Source: Faecalicatena contorta
Lineage (GTDB): Bacteria; Bacillota; Clostridia; Lachnospirales; Lachnospiraceae
Direction of reading: 5' to 3'
Assembly (NCBI RefSeq): GCF_021531895.1
Contig: NZ_JAFBIX010000001.1
Location: forward strand, 1 to 64,000
Length of the DNA: 64,000 bases
Part shown: piece by piece, positions 8,953 to 17,507 of the stretch
Layout: each line of letters starts with the position of its first letter
How positions within the stretch are numbered: position 1 is the stretch's first letter
Made by a program: the position numbers and the translations under genes
Notes under the pieces: generated by a model
What the model was told of the DNA's origin: nothing
The model's input: the letters and a program-made list of their open reading frames with translations, nothing else
The model's database searches: none

Positions 8953-9496
8953 AAAAAAGATTAGCCGACTGAGACAGGAATTGGATCCTCTTATATGGCA
9001 ACAAAAAACAGAATCCATCGCATCAGCGGTGATTTCCCATCCGTGGTTTAGAGAGACAACCGATATTTATAGCTATGTTGATTGCCATGGAGAAACCGGT
9101 ACAACTAAGATAATAGAAGAAGCCTGGCGATTGGGGAAAAATGTTTGGGTTCCGAAAGTTATTGGCGCTGAAATGATTTTCTGTCATATCAGCAGTATAC
9201 AAGAGCTGCGGACAGGGGCATATGGCATATTGGAACCAGAAACAGACTGGATATCTGAAGGGACCGAGGGATTGATGATCATACCGGGAGTCGCTTTTGA
9301 CAGCAGCTTCCATCGAATTGGTTATGGCGGTGGTTATTATGACCGATATCTTGCCGCACATCCAAGACTTCGTACAATGGCCATTGCCTTTGATTTTCAG
9401 ATTTTTCAACAGATTCCTCATGAGACACATGATATCCAGCCGGAAGTACTGATTACAGAGACAAAAATATGCCAGAGAGAATACTATGAGGAGTAA
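8900..9496 (+). CDS. fau: 5-formyltetrahydrofolate cyclo-ligase
   Basis: ATP-dependent conversion of 5-formyl-THF to 5,10-methenyl-THF, returning the storage folate to the one-carbon pool. Family features: the basic opening KKEIRKKISRLRQEL, the substrate-loop region, and the strongly conserved GVAFDSSFHRIGYGGGYYDRYL block with the phosphate-binding glycines. The true start is uncertain. The ATG at 8900 has AGGA five bases upstream and gives 198 aa. A TTG at 8930 would begin METKKEIRKK, closer to family N-termini. Either start lies inside the DUF896 gene. The next gene begins five bases after the stop. Confidence 0.9.
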   Translation: MEQLQIWVRNLETKKEIRKKISRLRQELDPLIWQQKTESIASAVISHPWFRETTDIYSYVDCHGETGTTKIIEEAWRLGKNVWVPKVIGAEMIFCHISSIQELRTGAYGILEPETDWISEGTEGLMIIPGVAFDSSFHRIGYGGGYYDRYLAAHPRLRTMAIAFDFQIFQQIPHETHDIQPEVLITETKICQREYYEE

Positions 9497-9501
9497 GTGA
9501 T

Positions 9502-9684
9502 ATGCAGACAGGATTACCAAAAGATCCTATGCTTTTGCTGAGTGTGGTAAATACGAAAATCAGAGATTATTACCATACTCTGGATGCATTATGCGAGGAC
9601 ATGAATGTAGAAAAAGATGAGATTATATGCAAACTGAAAGGAATTGATTATGAATATGACGAATCAAAACATCAATTTGTCTAA
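9502..9684 (+). CDS. DUF4250 domain protein
   Basis: A 60-residue protein that is essentially a whole DUF4250 domain, common in Clostridia and of unknown function. The conserved pattern is visible: LPKDPMLLLSVVNTKIRDYY, then LDALCEDMNVEKDEII and the closing YEYDESKHQF. GAGGAG precedes the ATG. Its last 35 bases overlap the beginning of miaB in another frame, which suggests translational coupling of the two genes. Confidence 0.88.
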   Translation: MQTGLPKDPMLLLSVVNTKIRDYYHTLDALCEDMNVEKDEIICKLKGIDYEYDESKHQFV

Positions 9685-11089
9685 TGAGATACCGGATAAG
9701 GAACCTGAGCGTCAATATTATTACATAGAAAAAGCCAAAGAATATATTCAAAAAAAATCCCAGGAGATTGGACGACCGCTTACCTTTTGTGTAACCACAT
9801 TTGGTTGTCAGATGAATGCCAGGGATTCCGAAAAATTACGCGGAATTCTATTGGAAATCGGCTATATAGAAGCATCTGAAGATATCGCCGATTTTGTTAT
9901 CTACAATACCTGTACCGTTCGTGAAAATGCAAATACACGAGTTTATGGACGTTTGGGACAGTTGAAGCCAAGGAAGAAAAAGAATCCTAATATGATGATC
10001 GGTCTGTGTGGATGTATGATGCAGGAACCGGAAGTTGTGGAAAAGCTTAAGAAAAGTTATGGTTTTATTGATATTATTTTTGGGACTCATAACATTTTTA
10101 AATTCGCAGAACTAATCGTAACACGTCTGGAATCCCAGCGTATGATCATTGACATCTGGAAAGATACAGATCAAATCGTAGAAGATCTTCCAAATGAACG
10201 AAAATATTTCTTTAAGTCCGGAATTAACATTATGTTTGGCTGCAATAATTTCTGCAGTTATTGTATCGTCCCATATGTCAGAGGAAGAGAACGCAGCCGT
10301 GAACCCCAGGCAATCATTCGTGAAATTGAGCGATTGGTTGCAGACGGTGTAGTGGAGGTTATGCTGTTAGGTCAGAATGTAAATTCCTATGGTAAGAATC
10401 TGGAACAGCCGATTACATTTGCGCAGCTTCTCCAGGAAATTGAAAAGATTGACGGTCTTGAAAGAATTCGTTTTATGACTTCACATCCGAAGGATCTGTC
10501 TGATGAATTGATTGAAGTCATGGGAAATTCGAAAAAAATCTGTAAACATTTGCACTTGCCGGTTCAATCAGGCAGTACCAGAATACTTCAAAAAATGAAT
10601 CGCAGATATACAAAAGAACAGTACCTGGAATTAGTAGATAAGATTCGGAAAGCTGTACCAGATATATCTCTGACAACAGATATTATTGTCGGTTTTCCGG
10701 GTGAAACAGAAGAAGATTTTCAAGAGACGCTTGATATTGTACGCAAAGTCCGCTACGATAGCGCGTTTACTTTCATCTATTCAAAAAGAACAGGAACTCC
10801 GGCTGCAGTCATGGAAGACCAGATACCGGAAGACGTAATCAAAGATCGTTTCGATCGTCTGCTGAATGAAGTGCAGACCATTGCATCGGAAGTATGTGCT
10901 GTTCATGAAGGAACTACTCAGCAAGTTTTGGTGGAATCTGTCAGTGAACATGACAGTTCAATGGTAACCGGACGTCTAAGTAACAATCTCCTGGTACATT
11001 TTGCAGGAAGTGAAGAATTAATAGGACAGCTGATAGACGTACATTTGACAGAATGCAAGGGCTTTTACTATCTCGGAGAGAAAATCTAG
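9650..11089 (+). CDS. miaB: tRNA-2-methylthio-N6-dimethylallyladenosine synthase MiaB
   Basis: Radical SAM methylthiotransferase that converts i6A37 to ms2i6A37 in tRNAs, acting after MiaA (encoded at 16.2 kb). All three parts are present: the N-terminal UPF0004 domain with its three cluster cysteines (FGCQMN, NTCTVRENA, GLCGCM), the radical SAM domain with CNNFCSYC, and the C-terminal TRAM domain (TTQQVLVESV onward). The QNVNSYG motif is also family-typical. Start chosen: ATG at 9650 with AAAGGA (9637-9642) seven bases ahead; earlier TTG and later ATG codons in frame are alternatives. Length 479 aa is normal. Confidence 0.96.
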   Translation: MNMTNQNINLSNEIPDKEPERQYYYIEKAKEYIQKKSQEIGRPLTFCVTTFGCQMNARDSEKLRGILLEIGYIEASEDIADFVIYNTCTVRENANTRVYGRLGQLKPRKKKNPNMMIGLCGCMMQEPEVVEKLKKSYGFIDIIFGTHNIFKFAELIVTRLESQRMIIDIWKDTDQIVEDLPNERKYFFKSGINIMFGCNNFCSYCIVPYVRGRERSREPQAIIREIERLVADGVVEVMLLGQNVNSYGKNLEQPITFAQLLQEIEKIDGLERIRFMTSHPKDLSDELIEVMGNSKKICKHLHLPVQSGSTRILQKMNRRYTKEQYLELVDKIRKAVPDISLTTDIIVGFPGETEEDFQETLDIVRKVRYDSAFTFIYSKRTGTPAAVMEDQIPEDVIKDRFDRLLNEVQTIASEVCAVHEGTTQQVLVESVSEHDSSMVTGRLSNNLLVHFAGSEELIGQLIDVHLTECKGFYYLGEKI

Positions 11090-11121
11090 TCAAGAAATAT
11101 ATACCACCTATATTATGAATC

Positions 11122-11167
11122 AAAAACGCTCACACTATGTATGAACAACAAAGTGAGGGCGTTTTTT
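11122..11167 (+). terminator. Hairpin with U-tract between miaB and the PF06541 gene
   Basis: AAAAACGCTCACACT (from 11122) pairs with AGTGAGGGCGTTTTT around a 15-base loop, with one mismatch and one G-U pair. It ends in six T residues (11162-11167). This looks like an intrinsic terminator for miaB. The T-tract abuts the next start codon (ATG at 11168), and the best SD for that gene (GTGAGGG) lies inside the 3' arm, so the structure could also control translation. Confidence 0.6.
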
Positions 11168-11584
11168 ATGAGAAAATTAAGTGAGTATTTATTCTTATGG
11201 ACTCTGGGAGGAAGTATATATTATCTGTTTGAAGTCGCATTTCGAGGTTTTTCCCACTGGACCATGTTTATACTAGGTGGAATCTGTCTTGTGTTTTTTA
11301 CTATACAAGGCCAAATGGTTCATTGGAAAGATCCTTTATGGCGCCAGCTTCTTCGTTGTGTGATCTTTGTCACTGCAATGGAGTTCATTACCGGGATCAT
11401 CGTTAATAAATGGATGAACTGGAAAGTCTGGGATTATTCCGATCAACCTTTTCAGTTGTTTGGACAGATTTGTCTGCCTTTTGTAATCATATTTTCAGGA
11501 CTATGTGTCTGTGGAATTTTTCTGGGAGGTTATCTCTCTTATTGGTTATATGGTGAAGAAAAGCCTTATTACCATGTATTATAA
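11168..11584 (+). CDS. Putative ABC transporter permease-like membrane protein (PF06541, CmpB family)
   Basis: A 138-residue membrane protein with four predicted helices. The conserved block WDYSDQPFQLFGQICLPF identifies the PF06541 family, often annotated as putative ABC-transporter permease. That name comes from a family label; no ATPase partner is nearby, so transport is unproven. The start is set at ATG 11168, after GTGAGGG (11153-11159). An in-frame ATG at 11141 lies in the loop of the upstream hairpin and has no SD. Unusually, the ribosome-binding region is part of that hairpin. Confidence 0.78.
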   Translation: MRKLSEYLFLWTLGGSIYYLFEVAFRGFSHWTMFILGGICLVFFTIQGQMVHWKDPLWRQLLRCVIFVTAMEFITGIIVNKWMNWKVWDYSDQPFQLFGQICLPFVIIFSGLCVCGIFLGGYLSYWLYGEEKPYYHVL

Positions 11585-11599
11585 ATGAGAAATTCTATC

Positions 11600-11628
11600 T
11601 TTCTTATTTTGAGAAGAAATGATATAAT
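11600..11628 (+). promoter_or_regulatory. Probable sigma-A promoter of mutS-mutL
   Basis: TATAAT at 11623-11628, preceded directly by TGA, gives an extended -10 element. The -35 region 17 bases upstream (TTTCTT, 11600-11605) is poor, as is common with extended -10 promoters. It lies 37 bases before the mutS GTG, in the only gap before the mutS-mutL-miaA run. Confidence 0.5.
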
Positions 11629-11664
11629 AAAATGTAAAAATGTTAGCAAAAGAGGAGAATTAAC

Positions 11665-14313
11665 GTGGCGGAATTAACACCAATGATGCAGCAATATATG
11701 GAGACAAAAAAGGAATATCCTGACTGCATCTTGTTTTATAGATTGGGAGATTTTTATGAGATGTTCTTTGATGATGCAATTACTGCATCCAGGGAACTTG
11801 AAATTACATTAACCGGAAAAAACTGTGGCCTTGAGGAACGTGCACCAATGTGTGGCGTTCCTTATCATGCTGTAGATGGTTACTTGAACCGCCTTGTATC
11901 TAAAGGTTATAAAGTTGCTATCTGTGAACAGATGGAAGATCCAGCCACAGCAAAAGGACTGGTCAAAAGAGACGTTGTTCGTATTGTGACGCCAGGAACT
12001 AATCTGGACACACAGTCATTAGATGAAACGAAAAATAATTATATTATGTGCGTTGTCTATATAGCCGATCGTTATGGATTATCAGTAGCGGATGTTACAA
12101 CCGGAGAATATCTGGTGACAGAATTAGGTGACAGCGAAAAATTATTTGATGAAATCTATAAATTTATGCCCTCAGAGCTGATATGCAATGAGGCTTTTTA
12201 TATGAGTGGCATGGATCTGGAACTATTAAAAGAAAAGTTAGGCATCACAATCTATTCTTTGGATGCATGGTATTTTGATGATGCCATCTGTCAGCGGACT
12301 TTAAAAGAGCATTTTCATGTGAATGTAGTGGAAGGTCTGGGACTTGCGGATTATGACTGTGGAGTCATTGCAGCTGGAGCACTGCTTCAATATCTGCTGG
12401 AAACACAAAAAAGAGATTTATCTCATATTACCAAATTATCTGTATATGCTTCTGGAAAATATATGCTTCTGGACAGTTCAACAAGACGAAACTTAGAACT
12501 ATGCGAGACATTACGAGAAAAGCAGAAAAGAGGATCTTTACTCTGGGTACTGGATAAAACTAAAACGGCTATGGGAGCGCGAACTCTGCGTAAATATATT
12601 GAACAGCCATTGATTGATCGCAAAGAAATCGAACGTCGACTGGATGCTGTAGATGAGTTGAAGAATAACGCAATCTCACGGGAAGAAATACGAGAATATC
12701 TTTCTCCAATCTATGATCTGGAACGATTGGTCTGCAAGATTACTTATCAGTCTGCGAACCCAAGAGATCTGATTGCATTTGAAAGCTCATTGTCCATGCT
12801 TCCGCATATAAAATACATTCTTCAGGAAATGAAAGCACCACTCTTACACGAGATCTATGAAAATCTTGATACATTGGAGGAATTGTGCGATCTGATTCAA
12901 ACAGCAATTCAGGATGATCCGCCACTTGCTATGAAAGAAGGCGGAATCATAAAAGATGGTTACAATGAAGAAGTAGACCGACTCCGATCAGCAAAATCAG
13001 ATGGTAAAGAATGGCTTGCAAAATTGGAAGCAGATGAGCGAGAAAAGACAGGCATTAAAAACCTTCGTATTCGTTATAATAAAGTATTTGGTTATTATCT
13101 GGAAGTTACCAATTCTTTCAAGAATCTGGTGCCTGATTATTATACTCGTAAGCAGACACTTGCAAACGCTGAACGATATATCATACCAGAATTAAAAGAA
13201 CTTGAAGATACTATTTTAGGTGCAGAAGACAGACTGTATGCATTAGAATATCAGCTTTATTGCGAAGTACGCGATCAGATTGCAAAAGAAATTCTTAGAA
13301 TTCAAAGTACTGCTCATGCCATCGCACAACTTGATACATTTGCCTCAATGGCGTTGGTCGCCGAGAGAAATCAATATGTAAGGCCTAAGATCAATGAAAA
13401 AGGTGTGATCAATATCAAAGATGGACGTCATCCAGTTGTAGAGAAGATGATTCCAAATGACATGTTTATCGCCAATGATACTTACCTGAATGATAAGAAA
13501 AACCGTATTTCAATTATTACTGGTCCTAATATGGCAGGAAAATCTACATATATGCGTCAAACAGCGTTGATTGTATTAATGGCACAGATTGGATCTTTTG
13601 TTCCGGCTGCCAGTGCAGACATCGGACTGGTAGATCGTATTTTCACCCGAGTCGGAGCCTCTGATGACCTGGCTAGTGGACAAAGTACTTTTATGGTAGA
13701 AATGACAGAAGTTGCTAATATTTTAAGAAATGCGACGAATAAAAGCCTTTTGATTCTTGATGAGATTGGGCGAGGGACCAGTACCTTTGACGGATTAAGT
13801 ATTGCCTGGGCAGTGATCGAACATATCAGCAACAGTAAGCTATTAGGAGCAAAGACACTTTTTGCAACCCATTATCACGAACTTACAGAACTAGAAGGCA
13901 AAATTGATAATGTAAATAATTACTGTATCGCTGTCAAAGAAAAAGGAGATGATATCATCTTTCTTCGTAAAATTGTAAAAGGAGGCGCAGATAAGAGCTA
14001 TGGAATTCAGGTGGCAAGACTTGCCGGAGTGCCGGATTCTGTGATTCAGCGTGCGAAAGAAATCGTAGAGGAACTGGTTCATGCAGATATTACAGAGCGT
14101 ATCAAAGATATAGCATCTCATGGACATGAACAACCTAAAGCGAAGCCAAAACATTATGATGAAGTAGACCTGGCACAGATGTCTCTGTTCGATACTGTAA
14201 AAGATGATGATGTAATTGATGAAATCAAAAGTCTTGATATCAGTAATCTGACACCGATTGAAGCTTTAAATACCTTATACCAATTACAGAACAAACTAAA
14301 AAACAGGTGGTAA
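11665..14313 (+). CDS. mutS: DNA mismatch repair protein MutS
   Basis: Mismatch-recognition ATPase that clamps onto mispaired DNA and recruits MutL. The 882-residue protein has the mismatch-binding N-terminus with the Phe-x-Glu motif (GDFYEMFFDDA, residues about 29-39). Walker A is GPNMAGKST (620-628); further on come LILDEIGRGTSTFDG (Walker B/D-loop) and the ATHYHEL switch. A helical lever region separates them. GTG is the start, with GAGGAG upstream; the sequence opens MAELTPMMQQY like other MutS1. Three bases separate it from mutL. The C-terminal part ends in a helix rich in acidic residues typical of the dimer/tetramer domain. Confidence 0.98.
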   Translation: MAELTPMMQQYMETKKEYPDCILFYRLGDFYEMFFDDAITASRELEITLTGKNCGLEERAPMCGVPYHAVDGYLNRLVSKGYKVAICEQMEDPATAKGLVKRDVVRIVTPGTNLDTQSLDETKNNYIMCVVYIADRYGLSVADVTTGEYLVTELGDSEKLFDEIYKFMPSELICNEAFYMSGMDLELLKEKLGITIYSLDAWYFDDAICQRTLKEHFHVNVVEGLGLADYDCGVIAAGALLQYLLETQKRDLSHITKLSVYASGKYMLLDSSTRRNLELCETLREKQKRGSLLWVLDKTKTAMGARTLRKYIEQPLIDRKEIERRLDAVDELKNNAISREEIREYLSPIYDLERLVCKITYQSANPRDLIAFESSLSMLPHIKYILQEMKAPLLHEIYENLDTLEELCDLIQTAIQDDPPLAMKEGGIIKDGYNEEVDRLRSAKSDGKEWLAKLEADEREKTGIKNLRIRYNKVFGYYLEVTNSFKNLVPDYYTRKQTLANAERYIIPELKELEDTILGAEDRLYALEYQLYCEVRDQIAKEILRIQSTAHAIAQLDTFASMALVAERNQYVRPKINEKGVINIKDGRHPVVEKMIPNDMFIANDTYLNDKKNRISIITGPNMAGKSTYMRQTALIVLMAQIGSFVPAASADIGLVDRIFTRVGASDDLASGQSTFMVEMTEVANILRNATNKSLLILDEIGRGTSTFDGLSIAWAVIEHISNSKLLGAKTLFATHYHELTELEGKIDNVNNYCIAVKEKGDDIIFLRKIVKGGADKSYGIQVARLAGVPDSVIQRAKEIVEELVHADITERIKDIASHGHEQPKAKPKHYDEVDLAQMSLFDTVKDDDVIDEIKSLDISNLTPIEALNTLYQLQNKLKNRW

Positions 14314-14316
14314 AAC

Positions 14317-16248
14317 ATGAGCAAGATACACGTATTAGATTCGGTAACCATTGATAAAATCGCAGCAGGAGAAGTTATTGAACGTCCCGCGTCTGTTGTG
14401 AAAGAATTGGTTGAAAATGCCATTGATGCAGGTGCTACAGCAATTGTTGTGGAAATCCAGGATGGGGGGATCGATTTGATCCGCATTGCTGATAATGGAT
14501 GCGGAATCGGAAAAGAAGATGTTCCAAATGCATTTTTGAGACATTCCACCAGCAAGATTCGCTCTGTTGATGATCTGGTACACATCGGTTCTCTCGGATT
14601 CCGCGGAGAGGCGTTGTCCAGTATTGCAGCAGTTTCTCAGGTAGAATTGATTACAAAGACAAAAGAACAGACCTTTGGAACACTTTACCGCATCTCCGGC
14701 GGAAAGGAAGAGGAGCTGGATGATACAGGAGCAAAAGATGGAACTACATTTTTGATTCGACAACTCTTTTATAATACACCAGCAAGAAGAAAATTTTTAA
14801 AAACTCCTATGACAGAAGCAAGCCATGTTGGTGACTTAATGACAAAAATGGCATTGTCTCACCCTGAGATATCATTTCAGTTCATCAATAATCAGCAATC
14901 CAAGCTGCATAGTTCAGGTAATGGCAATTTGAAAGATGTCATTTATCATGTCTACGGCCGAGAGATTGCATCGAATCTTCTGAAAGCAGACTATGAGTCT
15001 AATGGAATAAAGATTACAGGATTTCTGGGAAAACCGATAATTTCAAGAGGTAACCGTAATTTTGAAAATTATTTTATTAATGGAAGATATGTAAAAAGTA
15101 CTATTATTTCAAAAGCTATTGAAGATGCATATAAAGACTTCACCATGCAGCATAAATATCCTTTTACCGTTCTTCATATTGAAATTGATGGAGAACATGT
15201 GGATGTCAATGTGCATCCGACTAAGATGGAATTACGTTTTAATAATCAACAGGAGGTTTATAATGCAGTATATACTGCAGTTGATCAGGGACTGCATGCT
15301 CAAGAGCTGATTCCTCACGTGGAAGTGTCCATACCAAAAGCGGATCCACCAGTTACACCGCCTATGCCAAAGGAAGTAAAGAACAATGTACCCATGCGTA
15401 CTGTCCCGGCAAAGTCAACTGAGACAAAAAAAAGTTCATCTGCCCCGCAGCAAGAACGAAATCTCGATTATTTTATGTCAAAGATGCGGGAGCGTGTGCA
15501 ATCGTATCATAATCAGAATTCTTCTGCGGAAGTTGTTGATCAGAAAAAGATCTTCAAGCCAGAGATACAGGTAGACAGGATTCGTGAAACAGTAAGTTAC
15601 GCGAAAAAGGAAGAAGAAGCAAAACAATTAGACTTCTTTGAAGAAAAGTTATTAACCAAAGAAGCGAAAAATGAATATAAACTAATTGGACAAGTATTTG
15701 AGACATACTGGCTGGTCGAATTCCATGACAATCTCTATATTATAGATCAGCATGCGGCCCACGAAAGAGTTCTGTATGAAAGAACTCTAAAAAGTATGAA
15801 GACAAGAGAATTCACATCTCAGATGATCAGTCCTCCGATTGTATTAGATCTAAGCATGCAGGAAGCTGAATTATTGAACCGCTATATGGATCAGTTCACA
15901 CGGATTGGATTTGAATTTGAGGAATTTGGGCAAGAATCTTATGCTGTCAGAGCAGTTCCGGATAACCTATTTGGAATTGCCAAAAAAGATCTGTTATTAC
16001 AGATGTTGGATAGTCTTTCTGATGAAATTCACCGTAATCTTTCGCCGGATATGATTGATGAAAAAGTTGCTTCCATGTCATGTAAGGCTGCTGTAAAAGG
16101 AAATATGAAATTATCTGCAGATGAAGTAGATTCGCTGATTGGCGAACTTTTGACATTGGAGAATCCATACCATTGCCCACATGGACGGCCAACGATTATT
16201 GCAATGAGTAAACGAGAGTTAGAGAAAAAATTTAAAAGGATTGTTTGA
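14317..16248 (+). CDS. mutL: DNA mismatch repair protein MutL (endonuclease type)
   Basis: GHKL ATPase that links MutS to strand incision. The N-terminal ATPase has DKIAAGEVIERPASVVKELV, NAIDAGAT, DNGCGI and GFRGEALSSI. A variable linker spans about residues 335-440. The C-terminal dimer domain contains DQHAAHERVLYE (from Asp477), the metal-binding endonuclease motif present in MutL of bacteria lacking MutH, and the companion blocks SCKAAVKGN and CPHGRPT. This MutL should therefore nick DNA itself. SD AGGTGG lies upstream of the ATG. The stop overlaps the region just before miaA. Confidence 0.97.
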   Translation: MSKIHVLDSVTIDKIAAGEVIERPASVVKELVENAIDAGATAIVVEIQDGGIDLIRIADNGCGIGKEDVPNAFLRHSTSKIRSVDDLVHIGSLGFRGEALSSIAAVSQVELITKTKEQTFGTLYRISGGKEEELDDTGAKDGTTFLIRQLFYNTPARRKFLKTPMTEASHVGDLMTKMALSHPEISFQFINNQQSKLHSSGNGNLKDVIYHVYGREIASNLLKADYESNGIKITGFLGKPIISRGNRNFENYFINGRYVKSTIISKAIEDAYKDFTMQHKYPFTVLHIEIDGEHVDVNVHPTKMELRFNNQQEVYNAVYTAVDQGLHAQELIPHVEVSIPKADPPVTPPMPKEVKNNVPMRTVPAKSTETKKSSSAPQQERNLDYFMSKMRERVQSYHNQNSSAEVVDQKKIFKPEIQVDRIRETVSYAKKEEEAKQLDFFEEKLLTKEAKNEYKLIGQVFETYWLVEFHDNLYIIDQHAAHERVLYERTLKSMKTREFTSQMISPPIVLDLSMQEAELLNRYMDQFTRIGFEFEEFGQESYAVRAVPDNLFGIAKKDLLLQMLDSLSDEIHRNLSPDMIDEKVASMSCKAAVKGNMKLSADEVDSLIGELLTLENPYHCPHGRPTIIAMSKRELEKKFKRIV

Positions 16249-16250
16249 AT

Positions 16251-17192
16251 ATGAAAAAATCATTAGTAGTTCTAACCGGGCCTACGGCTGTCGGAAAGAC
16301 CAAAGCATCTATTGGACTTGCAAAAGCAATCGGCGGAGAGATCATATCTGCAGATTCCATGCAGGTATATAAACACATGGACATTGGTTCCGCGAAAATT
16401 CGGCAGGATGAAATGCAGGGTATTCCTCATTATCTTGTAGATGAACTGGAACCTTGGGAAGAATTTCATGTAGTACGATTTCAACAGATGGCCAAAAAAG
16501 CAATGGAAGAAATCTATTCTCACCACCATATTCCAATCATTGTAGGCGGTACTGGTTTTTATATTCAGGCGTTGCTTTATGATATTGATTTTTCGGAAAA
16601 TGATGGAGATTTATCCTATCGTCATGAATTGGAAGAATATGCAAGAACATACGGCAATGAAAAACTTCATGAGCGTTTGCTTGATGTTGATCCTAATGCT
16701 GCTAAAGAAATTCATGCGAATAATGTAAAACGTGTCATTCGTGCTCTGGAATTTTATTATCAGACAGGAGCGCGCATTTCTGAACATAATGAAAAGGAAC
16801 GCCAAAAAGAATCACCATATTGTTTTAAGTATTTTGTGCTGAATGATGACCGACAGAATCTATATCACCGCATTGATCAAAGAGTTGATCAAATGCTTCA
16901 GGACGGATTGGTAGAAGAAGTAGCACATTTGAAGGAGATGGGATGTACCAGAGAGATGGTATCCATGCAAGGGCTAGGTTACAAAGAAATTCTTGATTAT
17001 CTGGAAGGTGCCTGCAGTATAGAAGAAGCTATTTACAAAATAAAACGTGACACAAGACATTTCGCAAAACGTCAGCTTACCTGGTTCAAACGCGAAAGAC
17101 AGGTAAGCTGGATTAATAAGAAAGATTATAACTACGATGAGGAAAAAATATTACATGAGATGATAAAATCTTTGGAAGGAGTCATATGTTAA
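16251..17192 (+). CDS. miaA: tRNA dimethylallyltransferase MiaA
   Basis: Transfers the dimethylallyl group from DMAPP to A37 of UNN-reading tRNAs, making the i6A substrate of MiaB. The 313-residue protein has the P-loop GPTAVGKT at residues 10-17, DSMQVYKHMDIGSAK, the GGTGFYIQALL motif and the C-terminal RDTRHFAKRQLTWFKRE tRNA-binding block. Start at ATG 16251 with AAAAGGA (16234-16240); a TTG at 16245 overlaps the mutL stop and is less likely. The gene overlaps the following small TPR-like gene by seven bases. Confidence 0.97.
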   Translation: MKKSLVVLTGPTAVGKTKASIGLAKAIGGEIISADSMQVYKHMDIGSAKIRQDEMQGIPHYLVDELEPWEEFHVVRFQQMAKKAMEEIYSHHHIPIIVGGTGFYIQALLYDIDFSENDGDLSYRHELEEYARTYGNEKLHERLLDVDPNAAKEIHANNVKRVIRALEFYYQTGARISEHNEKERQKESPYCFKYFVLNDDRQNLYHRIDQRVDQMLQDGLVEEVAHLKEMGCTREMVSMQGLGYKEILDYLEGACSIEEAIYKIKRDTRHFAKRQLTWFKRERQVSWINKKDYNYDEEKILHEMIKSLEGVIC

Positions 17193-17479
17193 GAAGATTA
17201 TTTGGCAGATCTGCTTTTTTAAAAAAGATGAATATATTAATGGAAGTCTATGCACAGTCACAAAATACATCTTCTACTTATAAACAGTTAATGGAATTAA
17301 AGCCATTAATCCGTACGGAAGGAGAAGAAGCCTGGTTCCAGCTAAATCGCGCTTCTTTGTTATATGATATGAAACGTTATCGAGAGGCAGCGGATGTGAT
17401 TGTTGAAATCCAGCCAATAAATCCAGAGTTTAACGCACAGTGCGCAATTGTAAAAACAAAAATTCTGGAAGCATTATAG
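17186..17479 (+). CDS. Small TPR-like hypothetical protein
   Basis: A 97-residue, mainly helical protein of unknown function. The middle part (EEAWFQLNRASLLYDMKRYREAADVIVEI) has the look of one or two tetratricopeptide-like helical hairpins, and the N-terminus is basic. AAGGAG precedes the ATG at good distance. It starts inside the end of miaA and so is translated with it. In Bacillus the small gene in this place, between miaA and the PF06838 gene, is hfq; this protein is not Hfq (no Sm1/Sm2 motifs). Confidence 0.62.
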   Translation: MLRRLFGRSAFLKKMNILMEVYAQSQNTSSTYKQLMELKPLIRTEGEEAWFQLNRASLLYDMKRYREAADVIVEIQPINPEFNAQCAIVKTKILEAL

Positions 17480-17507
17480 AGTATTGTAAAAATGGAAAGG
17501 GAATATT

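Noticed and set aside
9023-9520. Long leftward open frame opposite the folate cyclo-ligase gene
   Set aside because: It lies fully antisense to a clear, well-conserved gene; no SD and no recognisable domain; composition is that of a reverse shadow.
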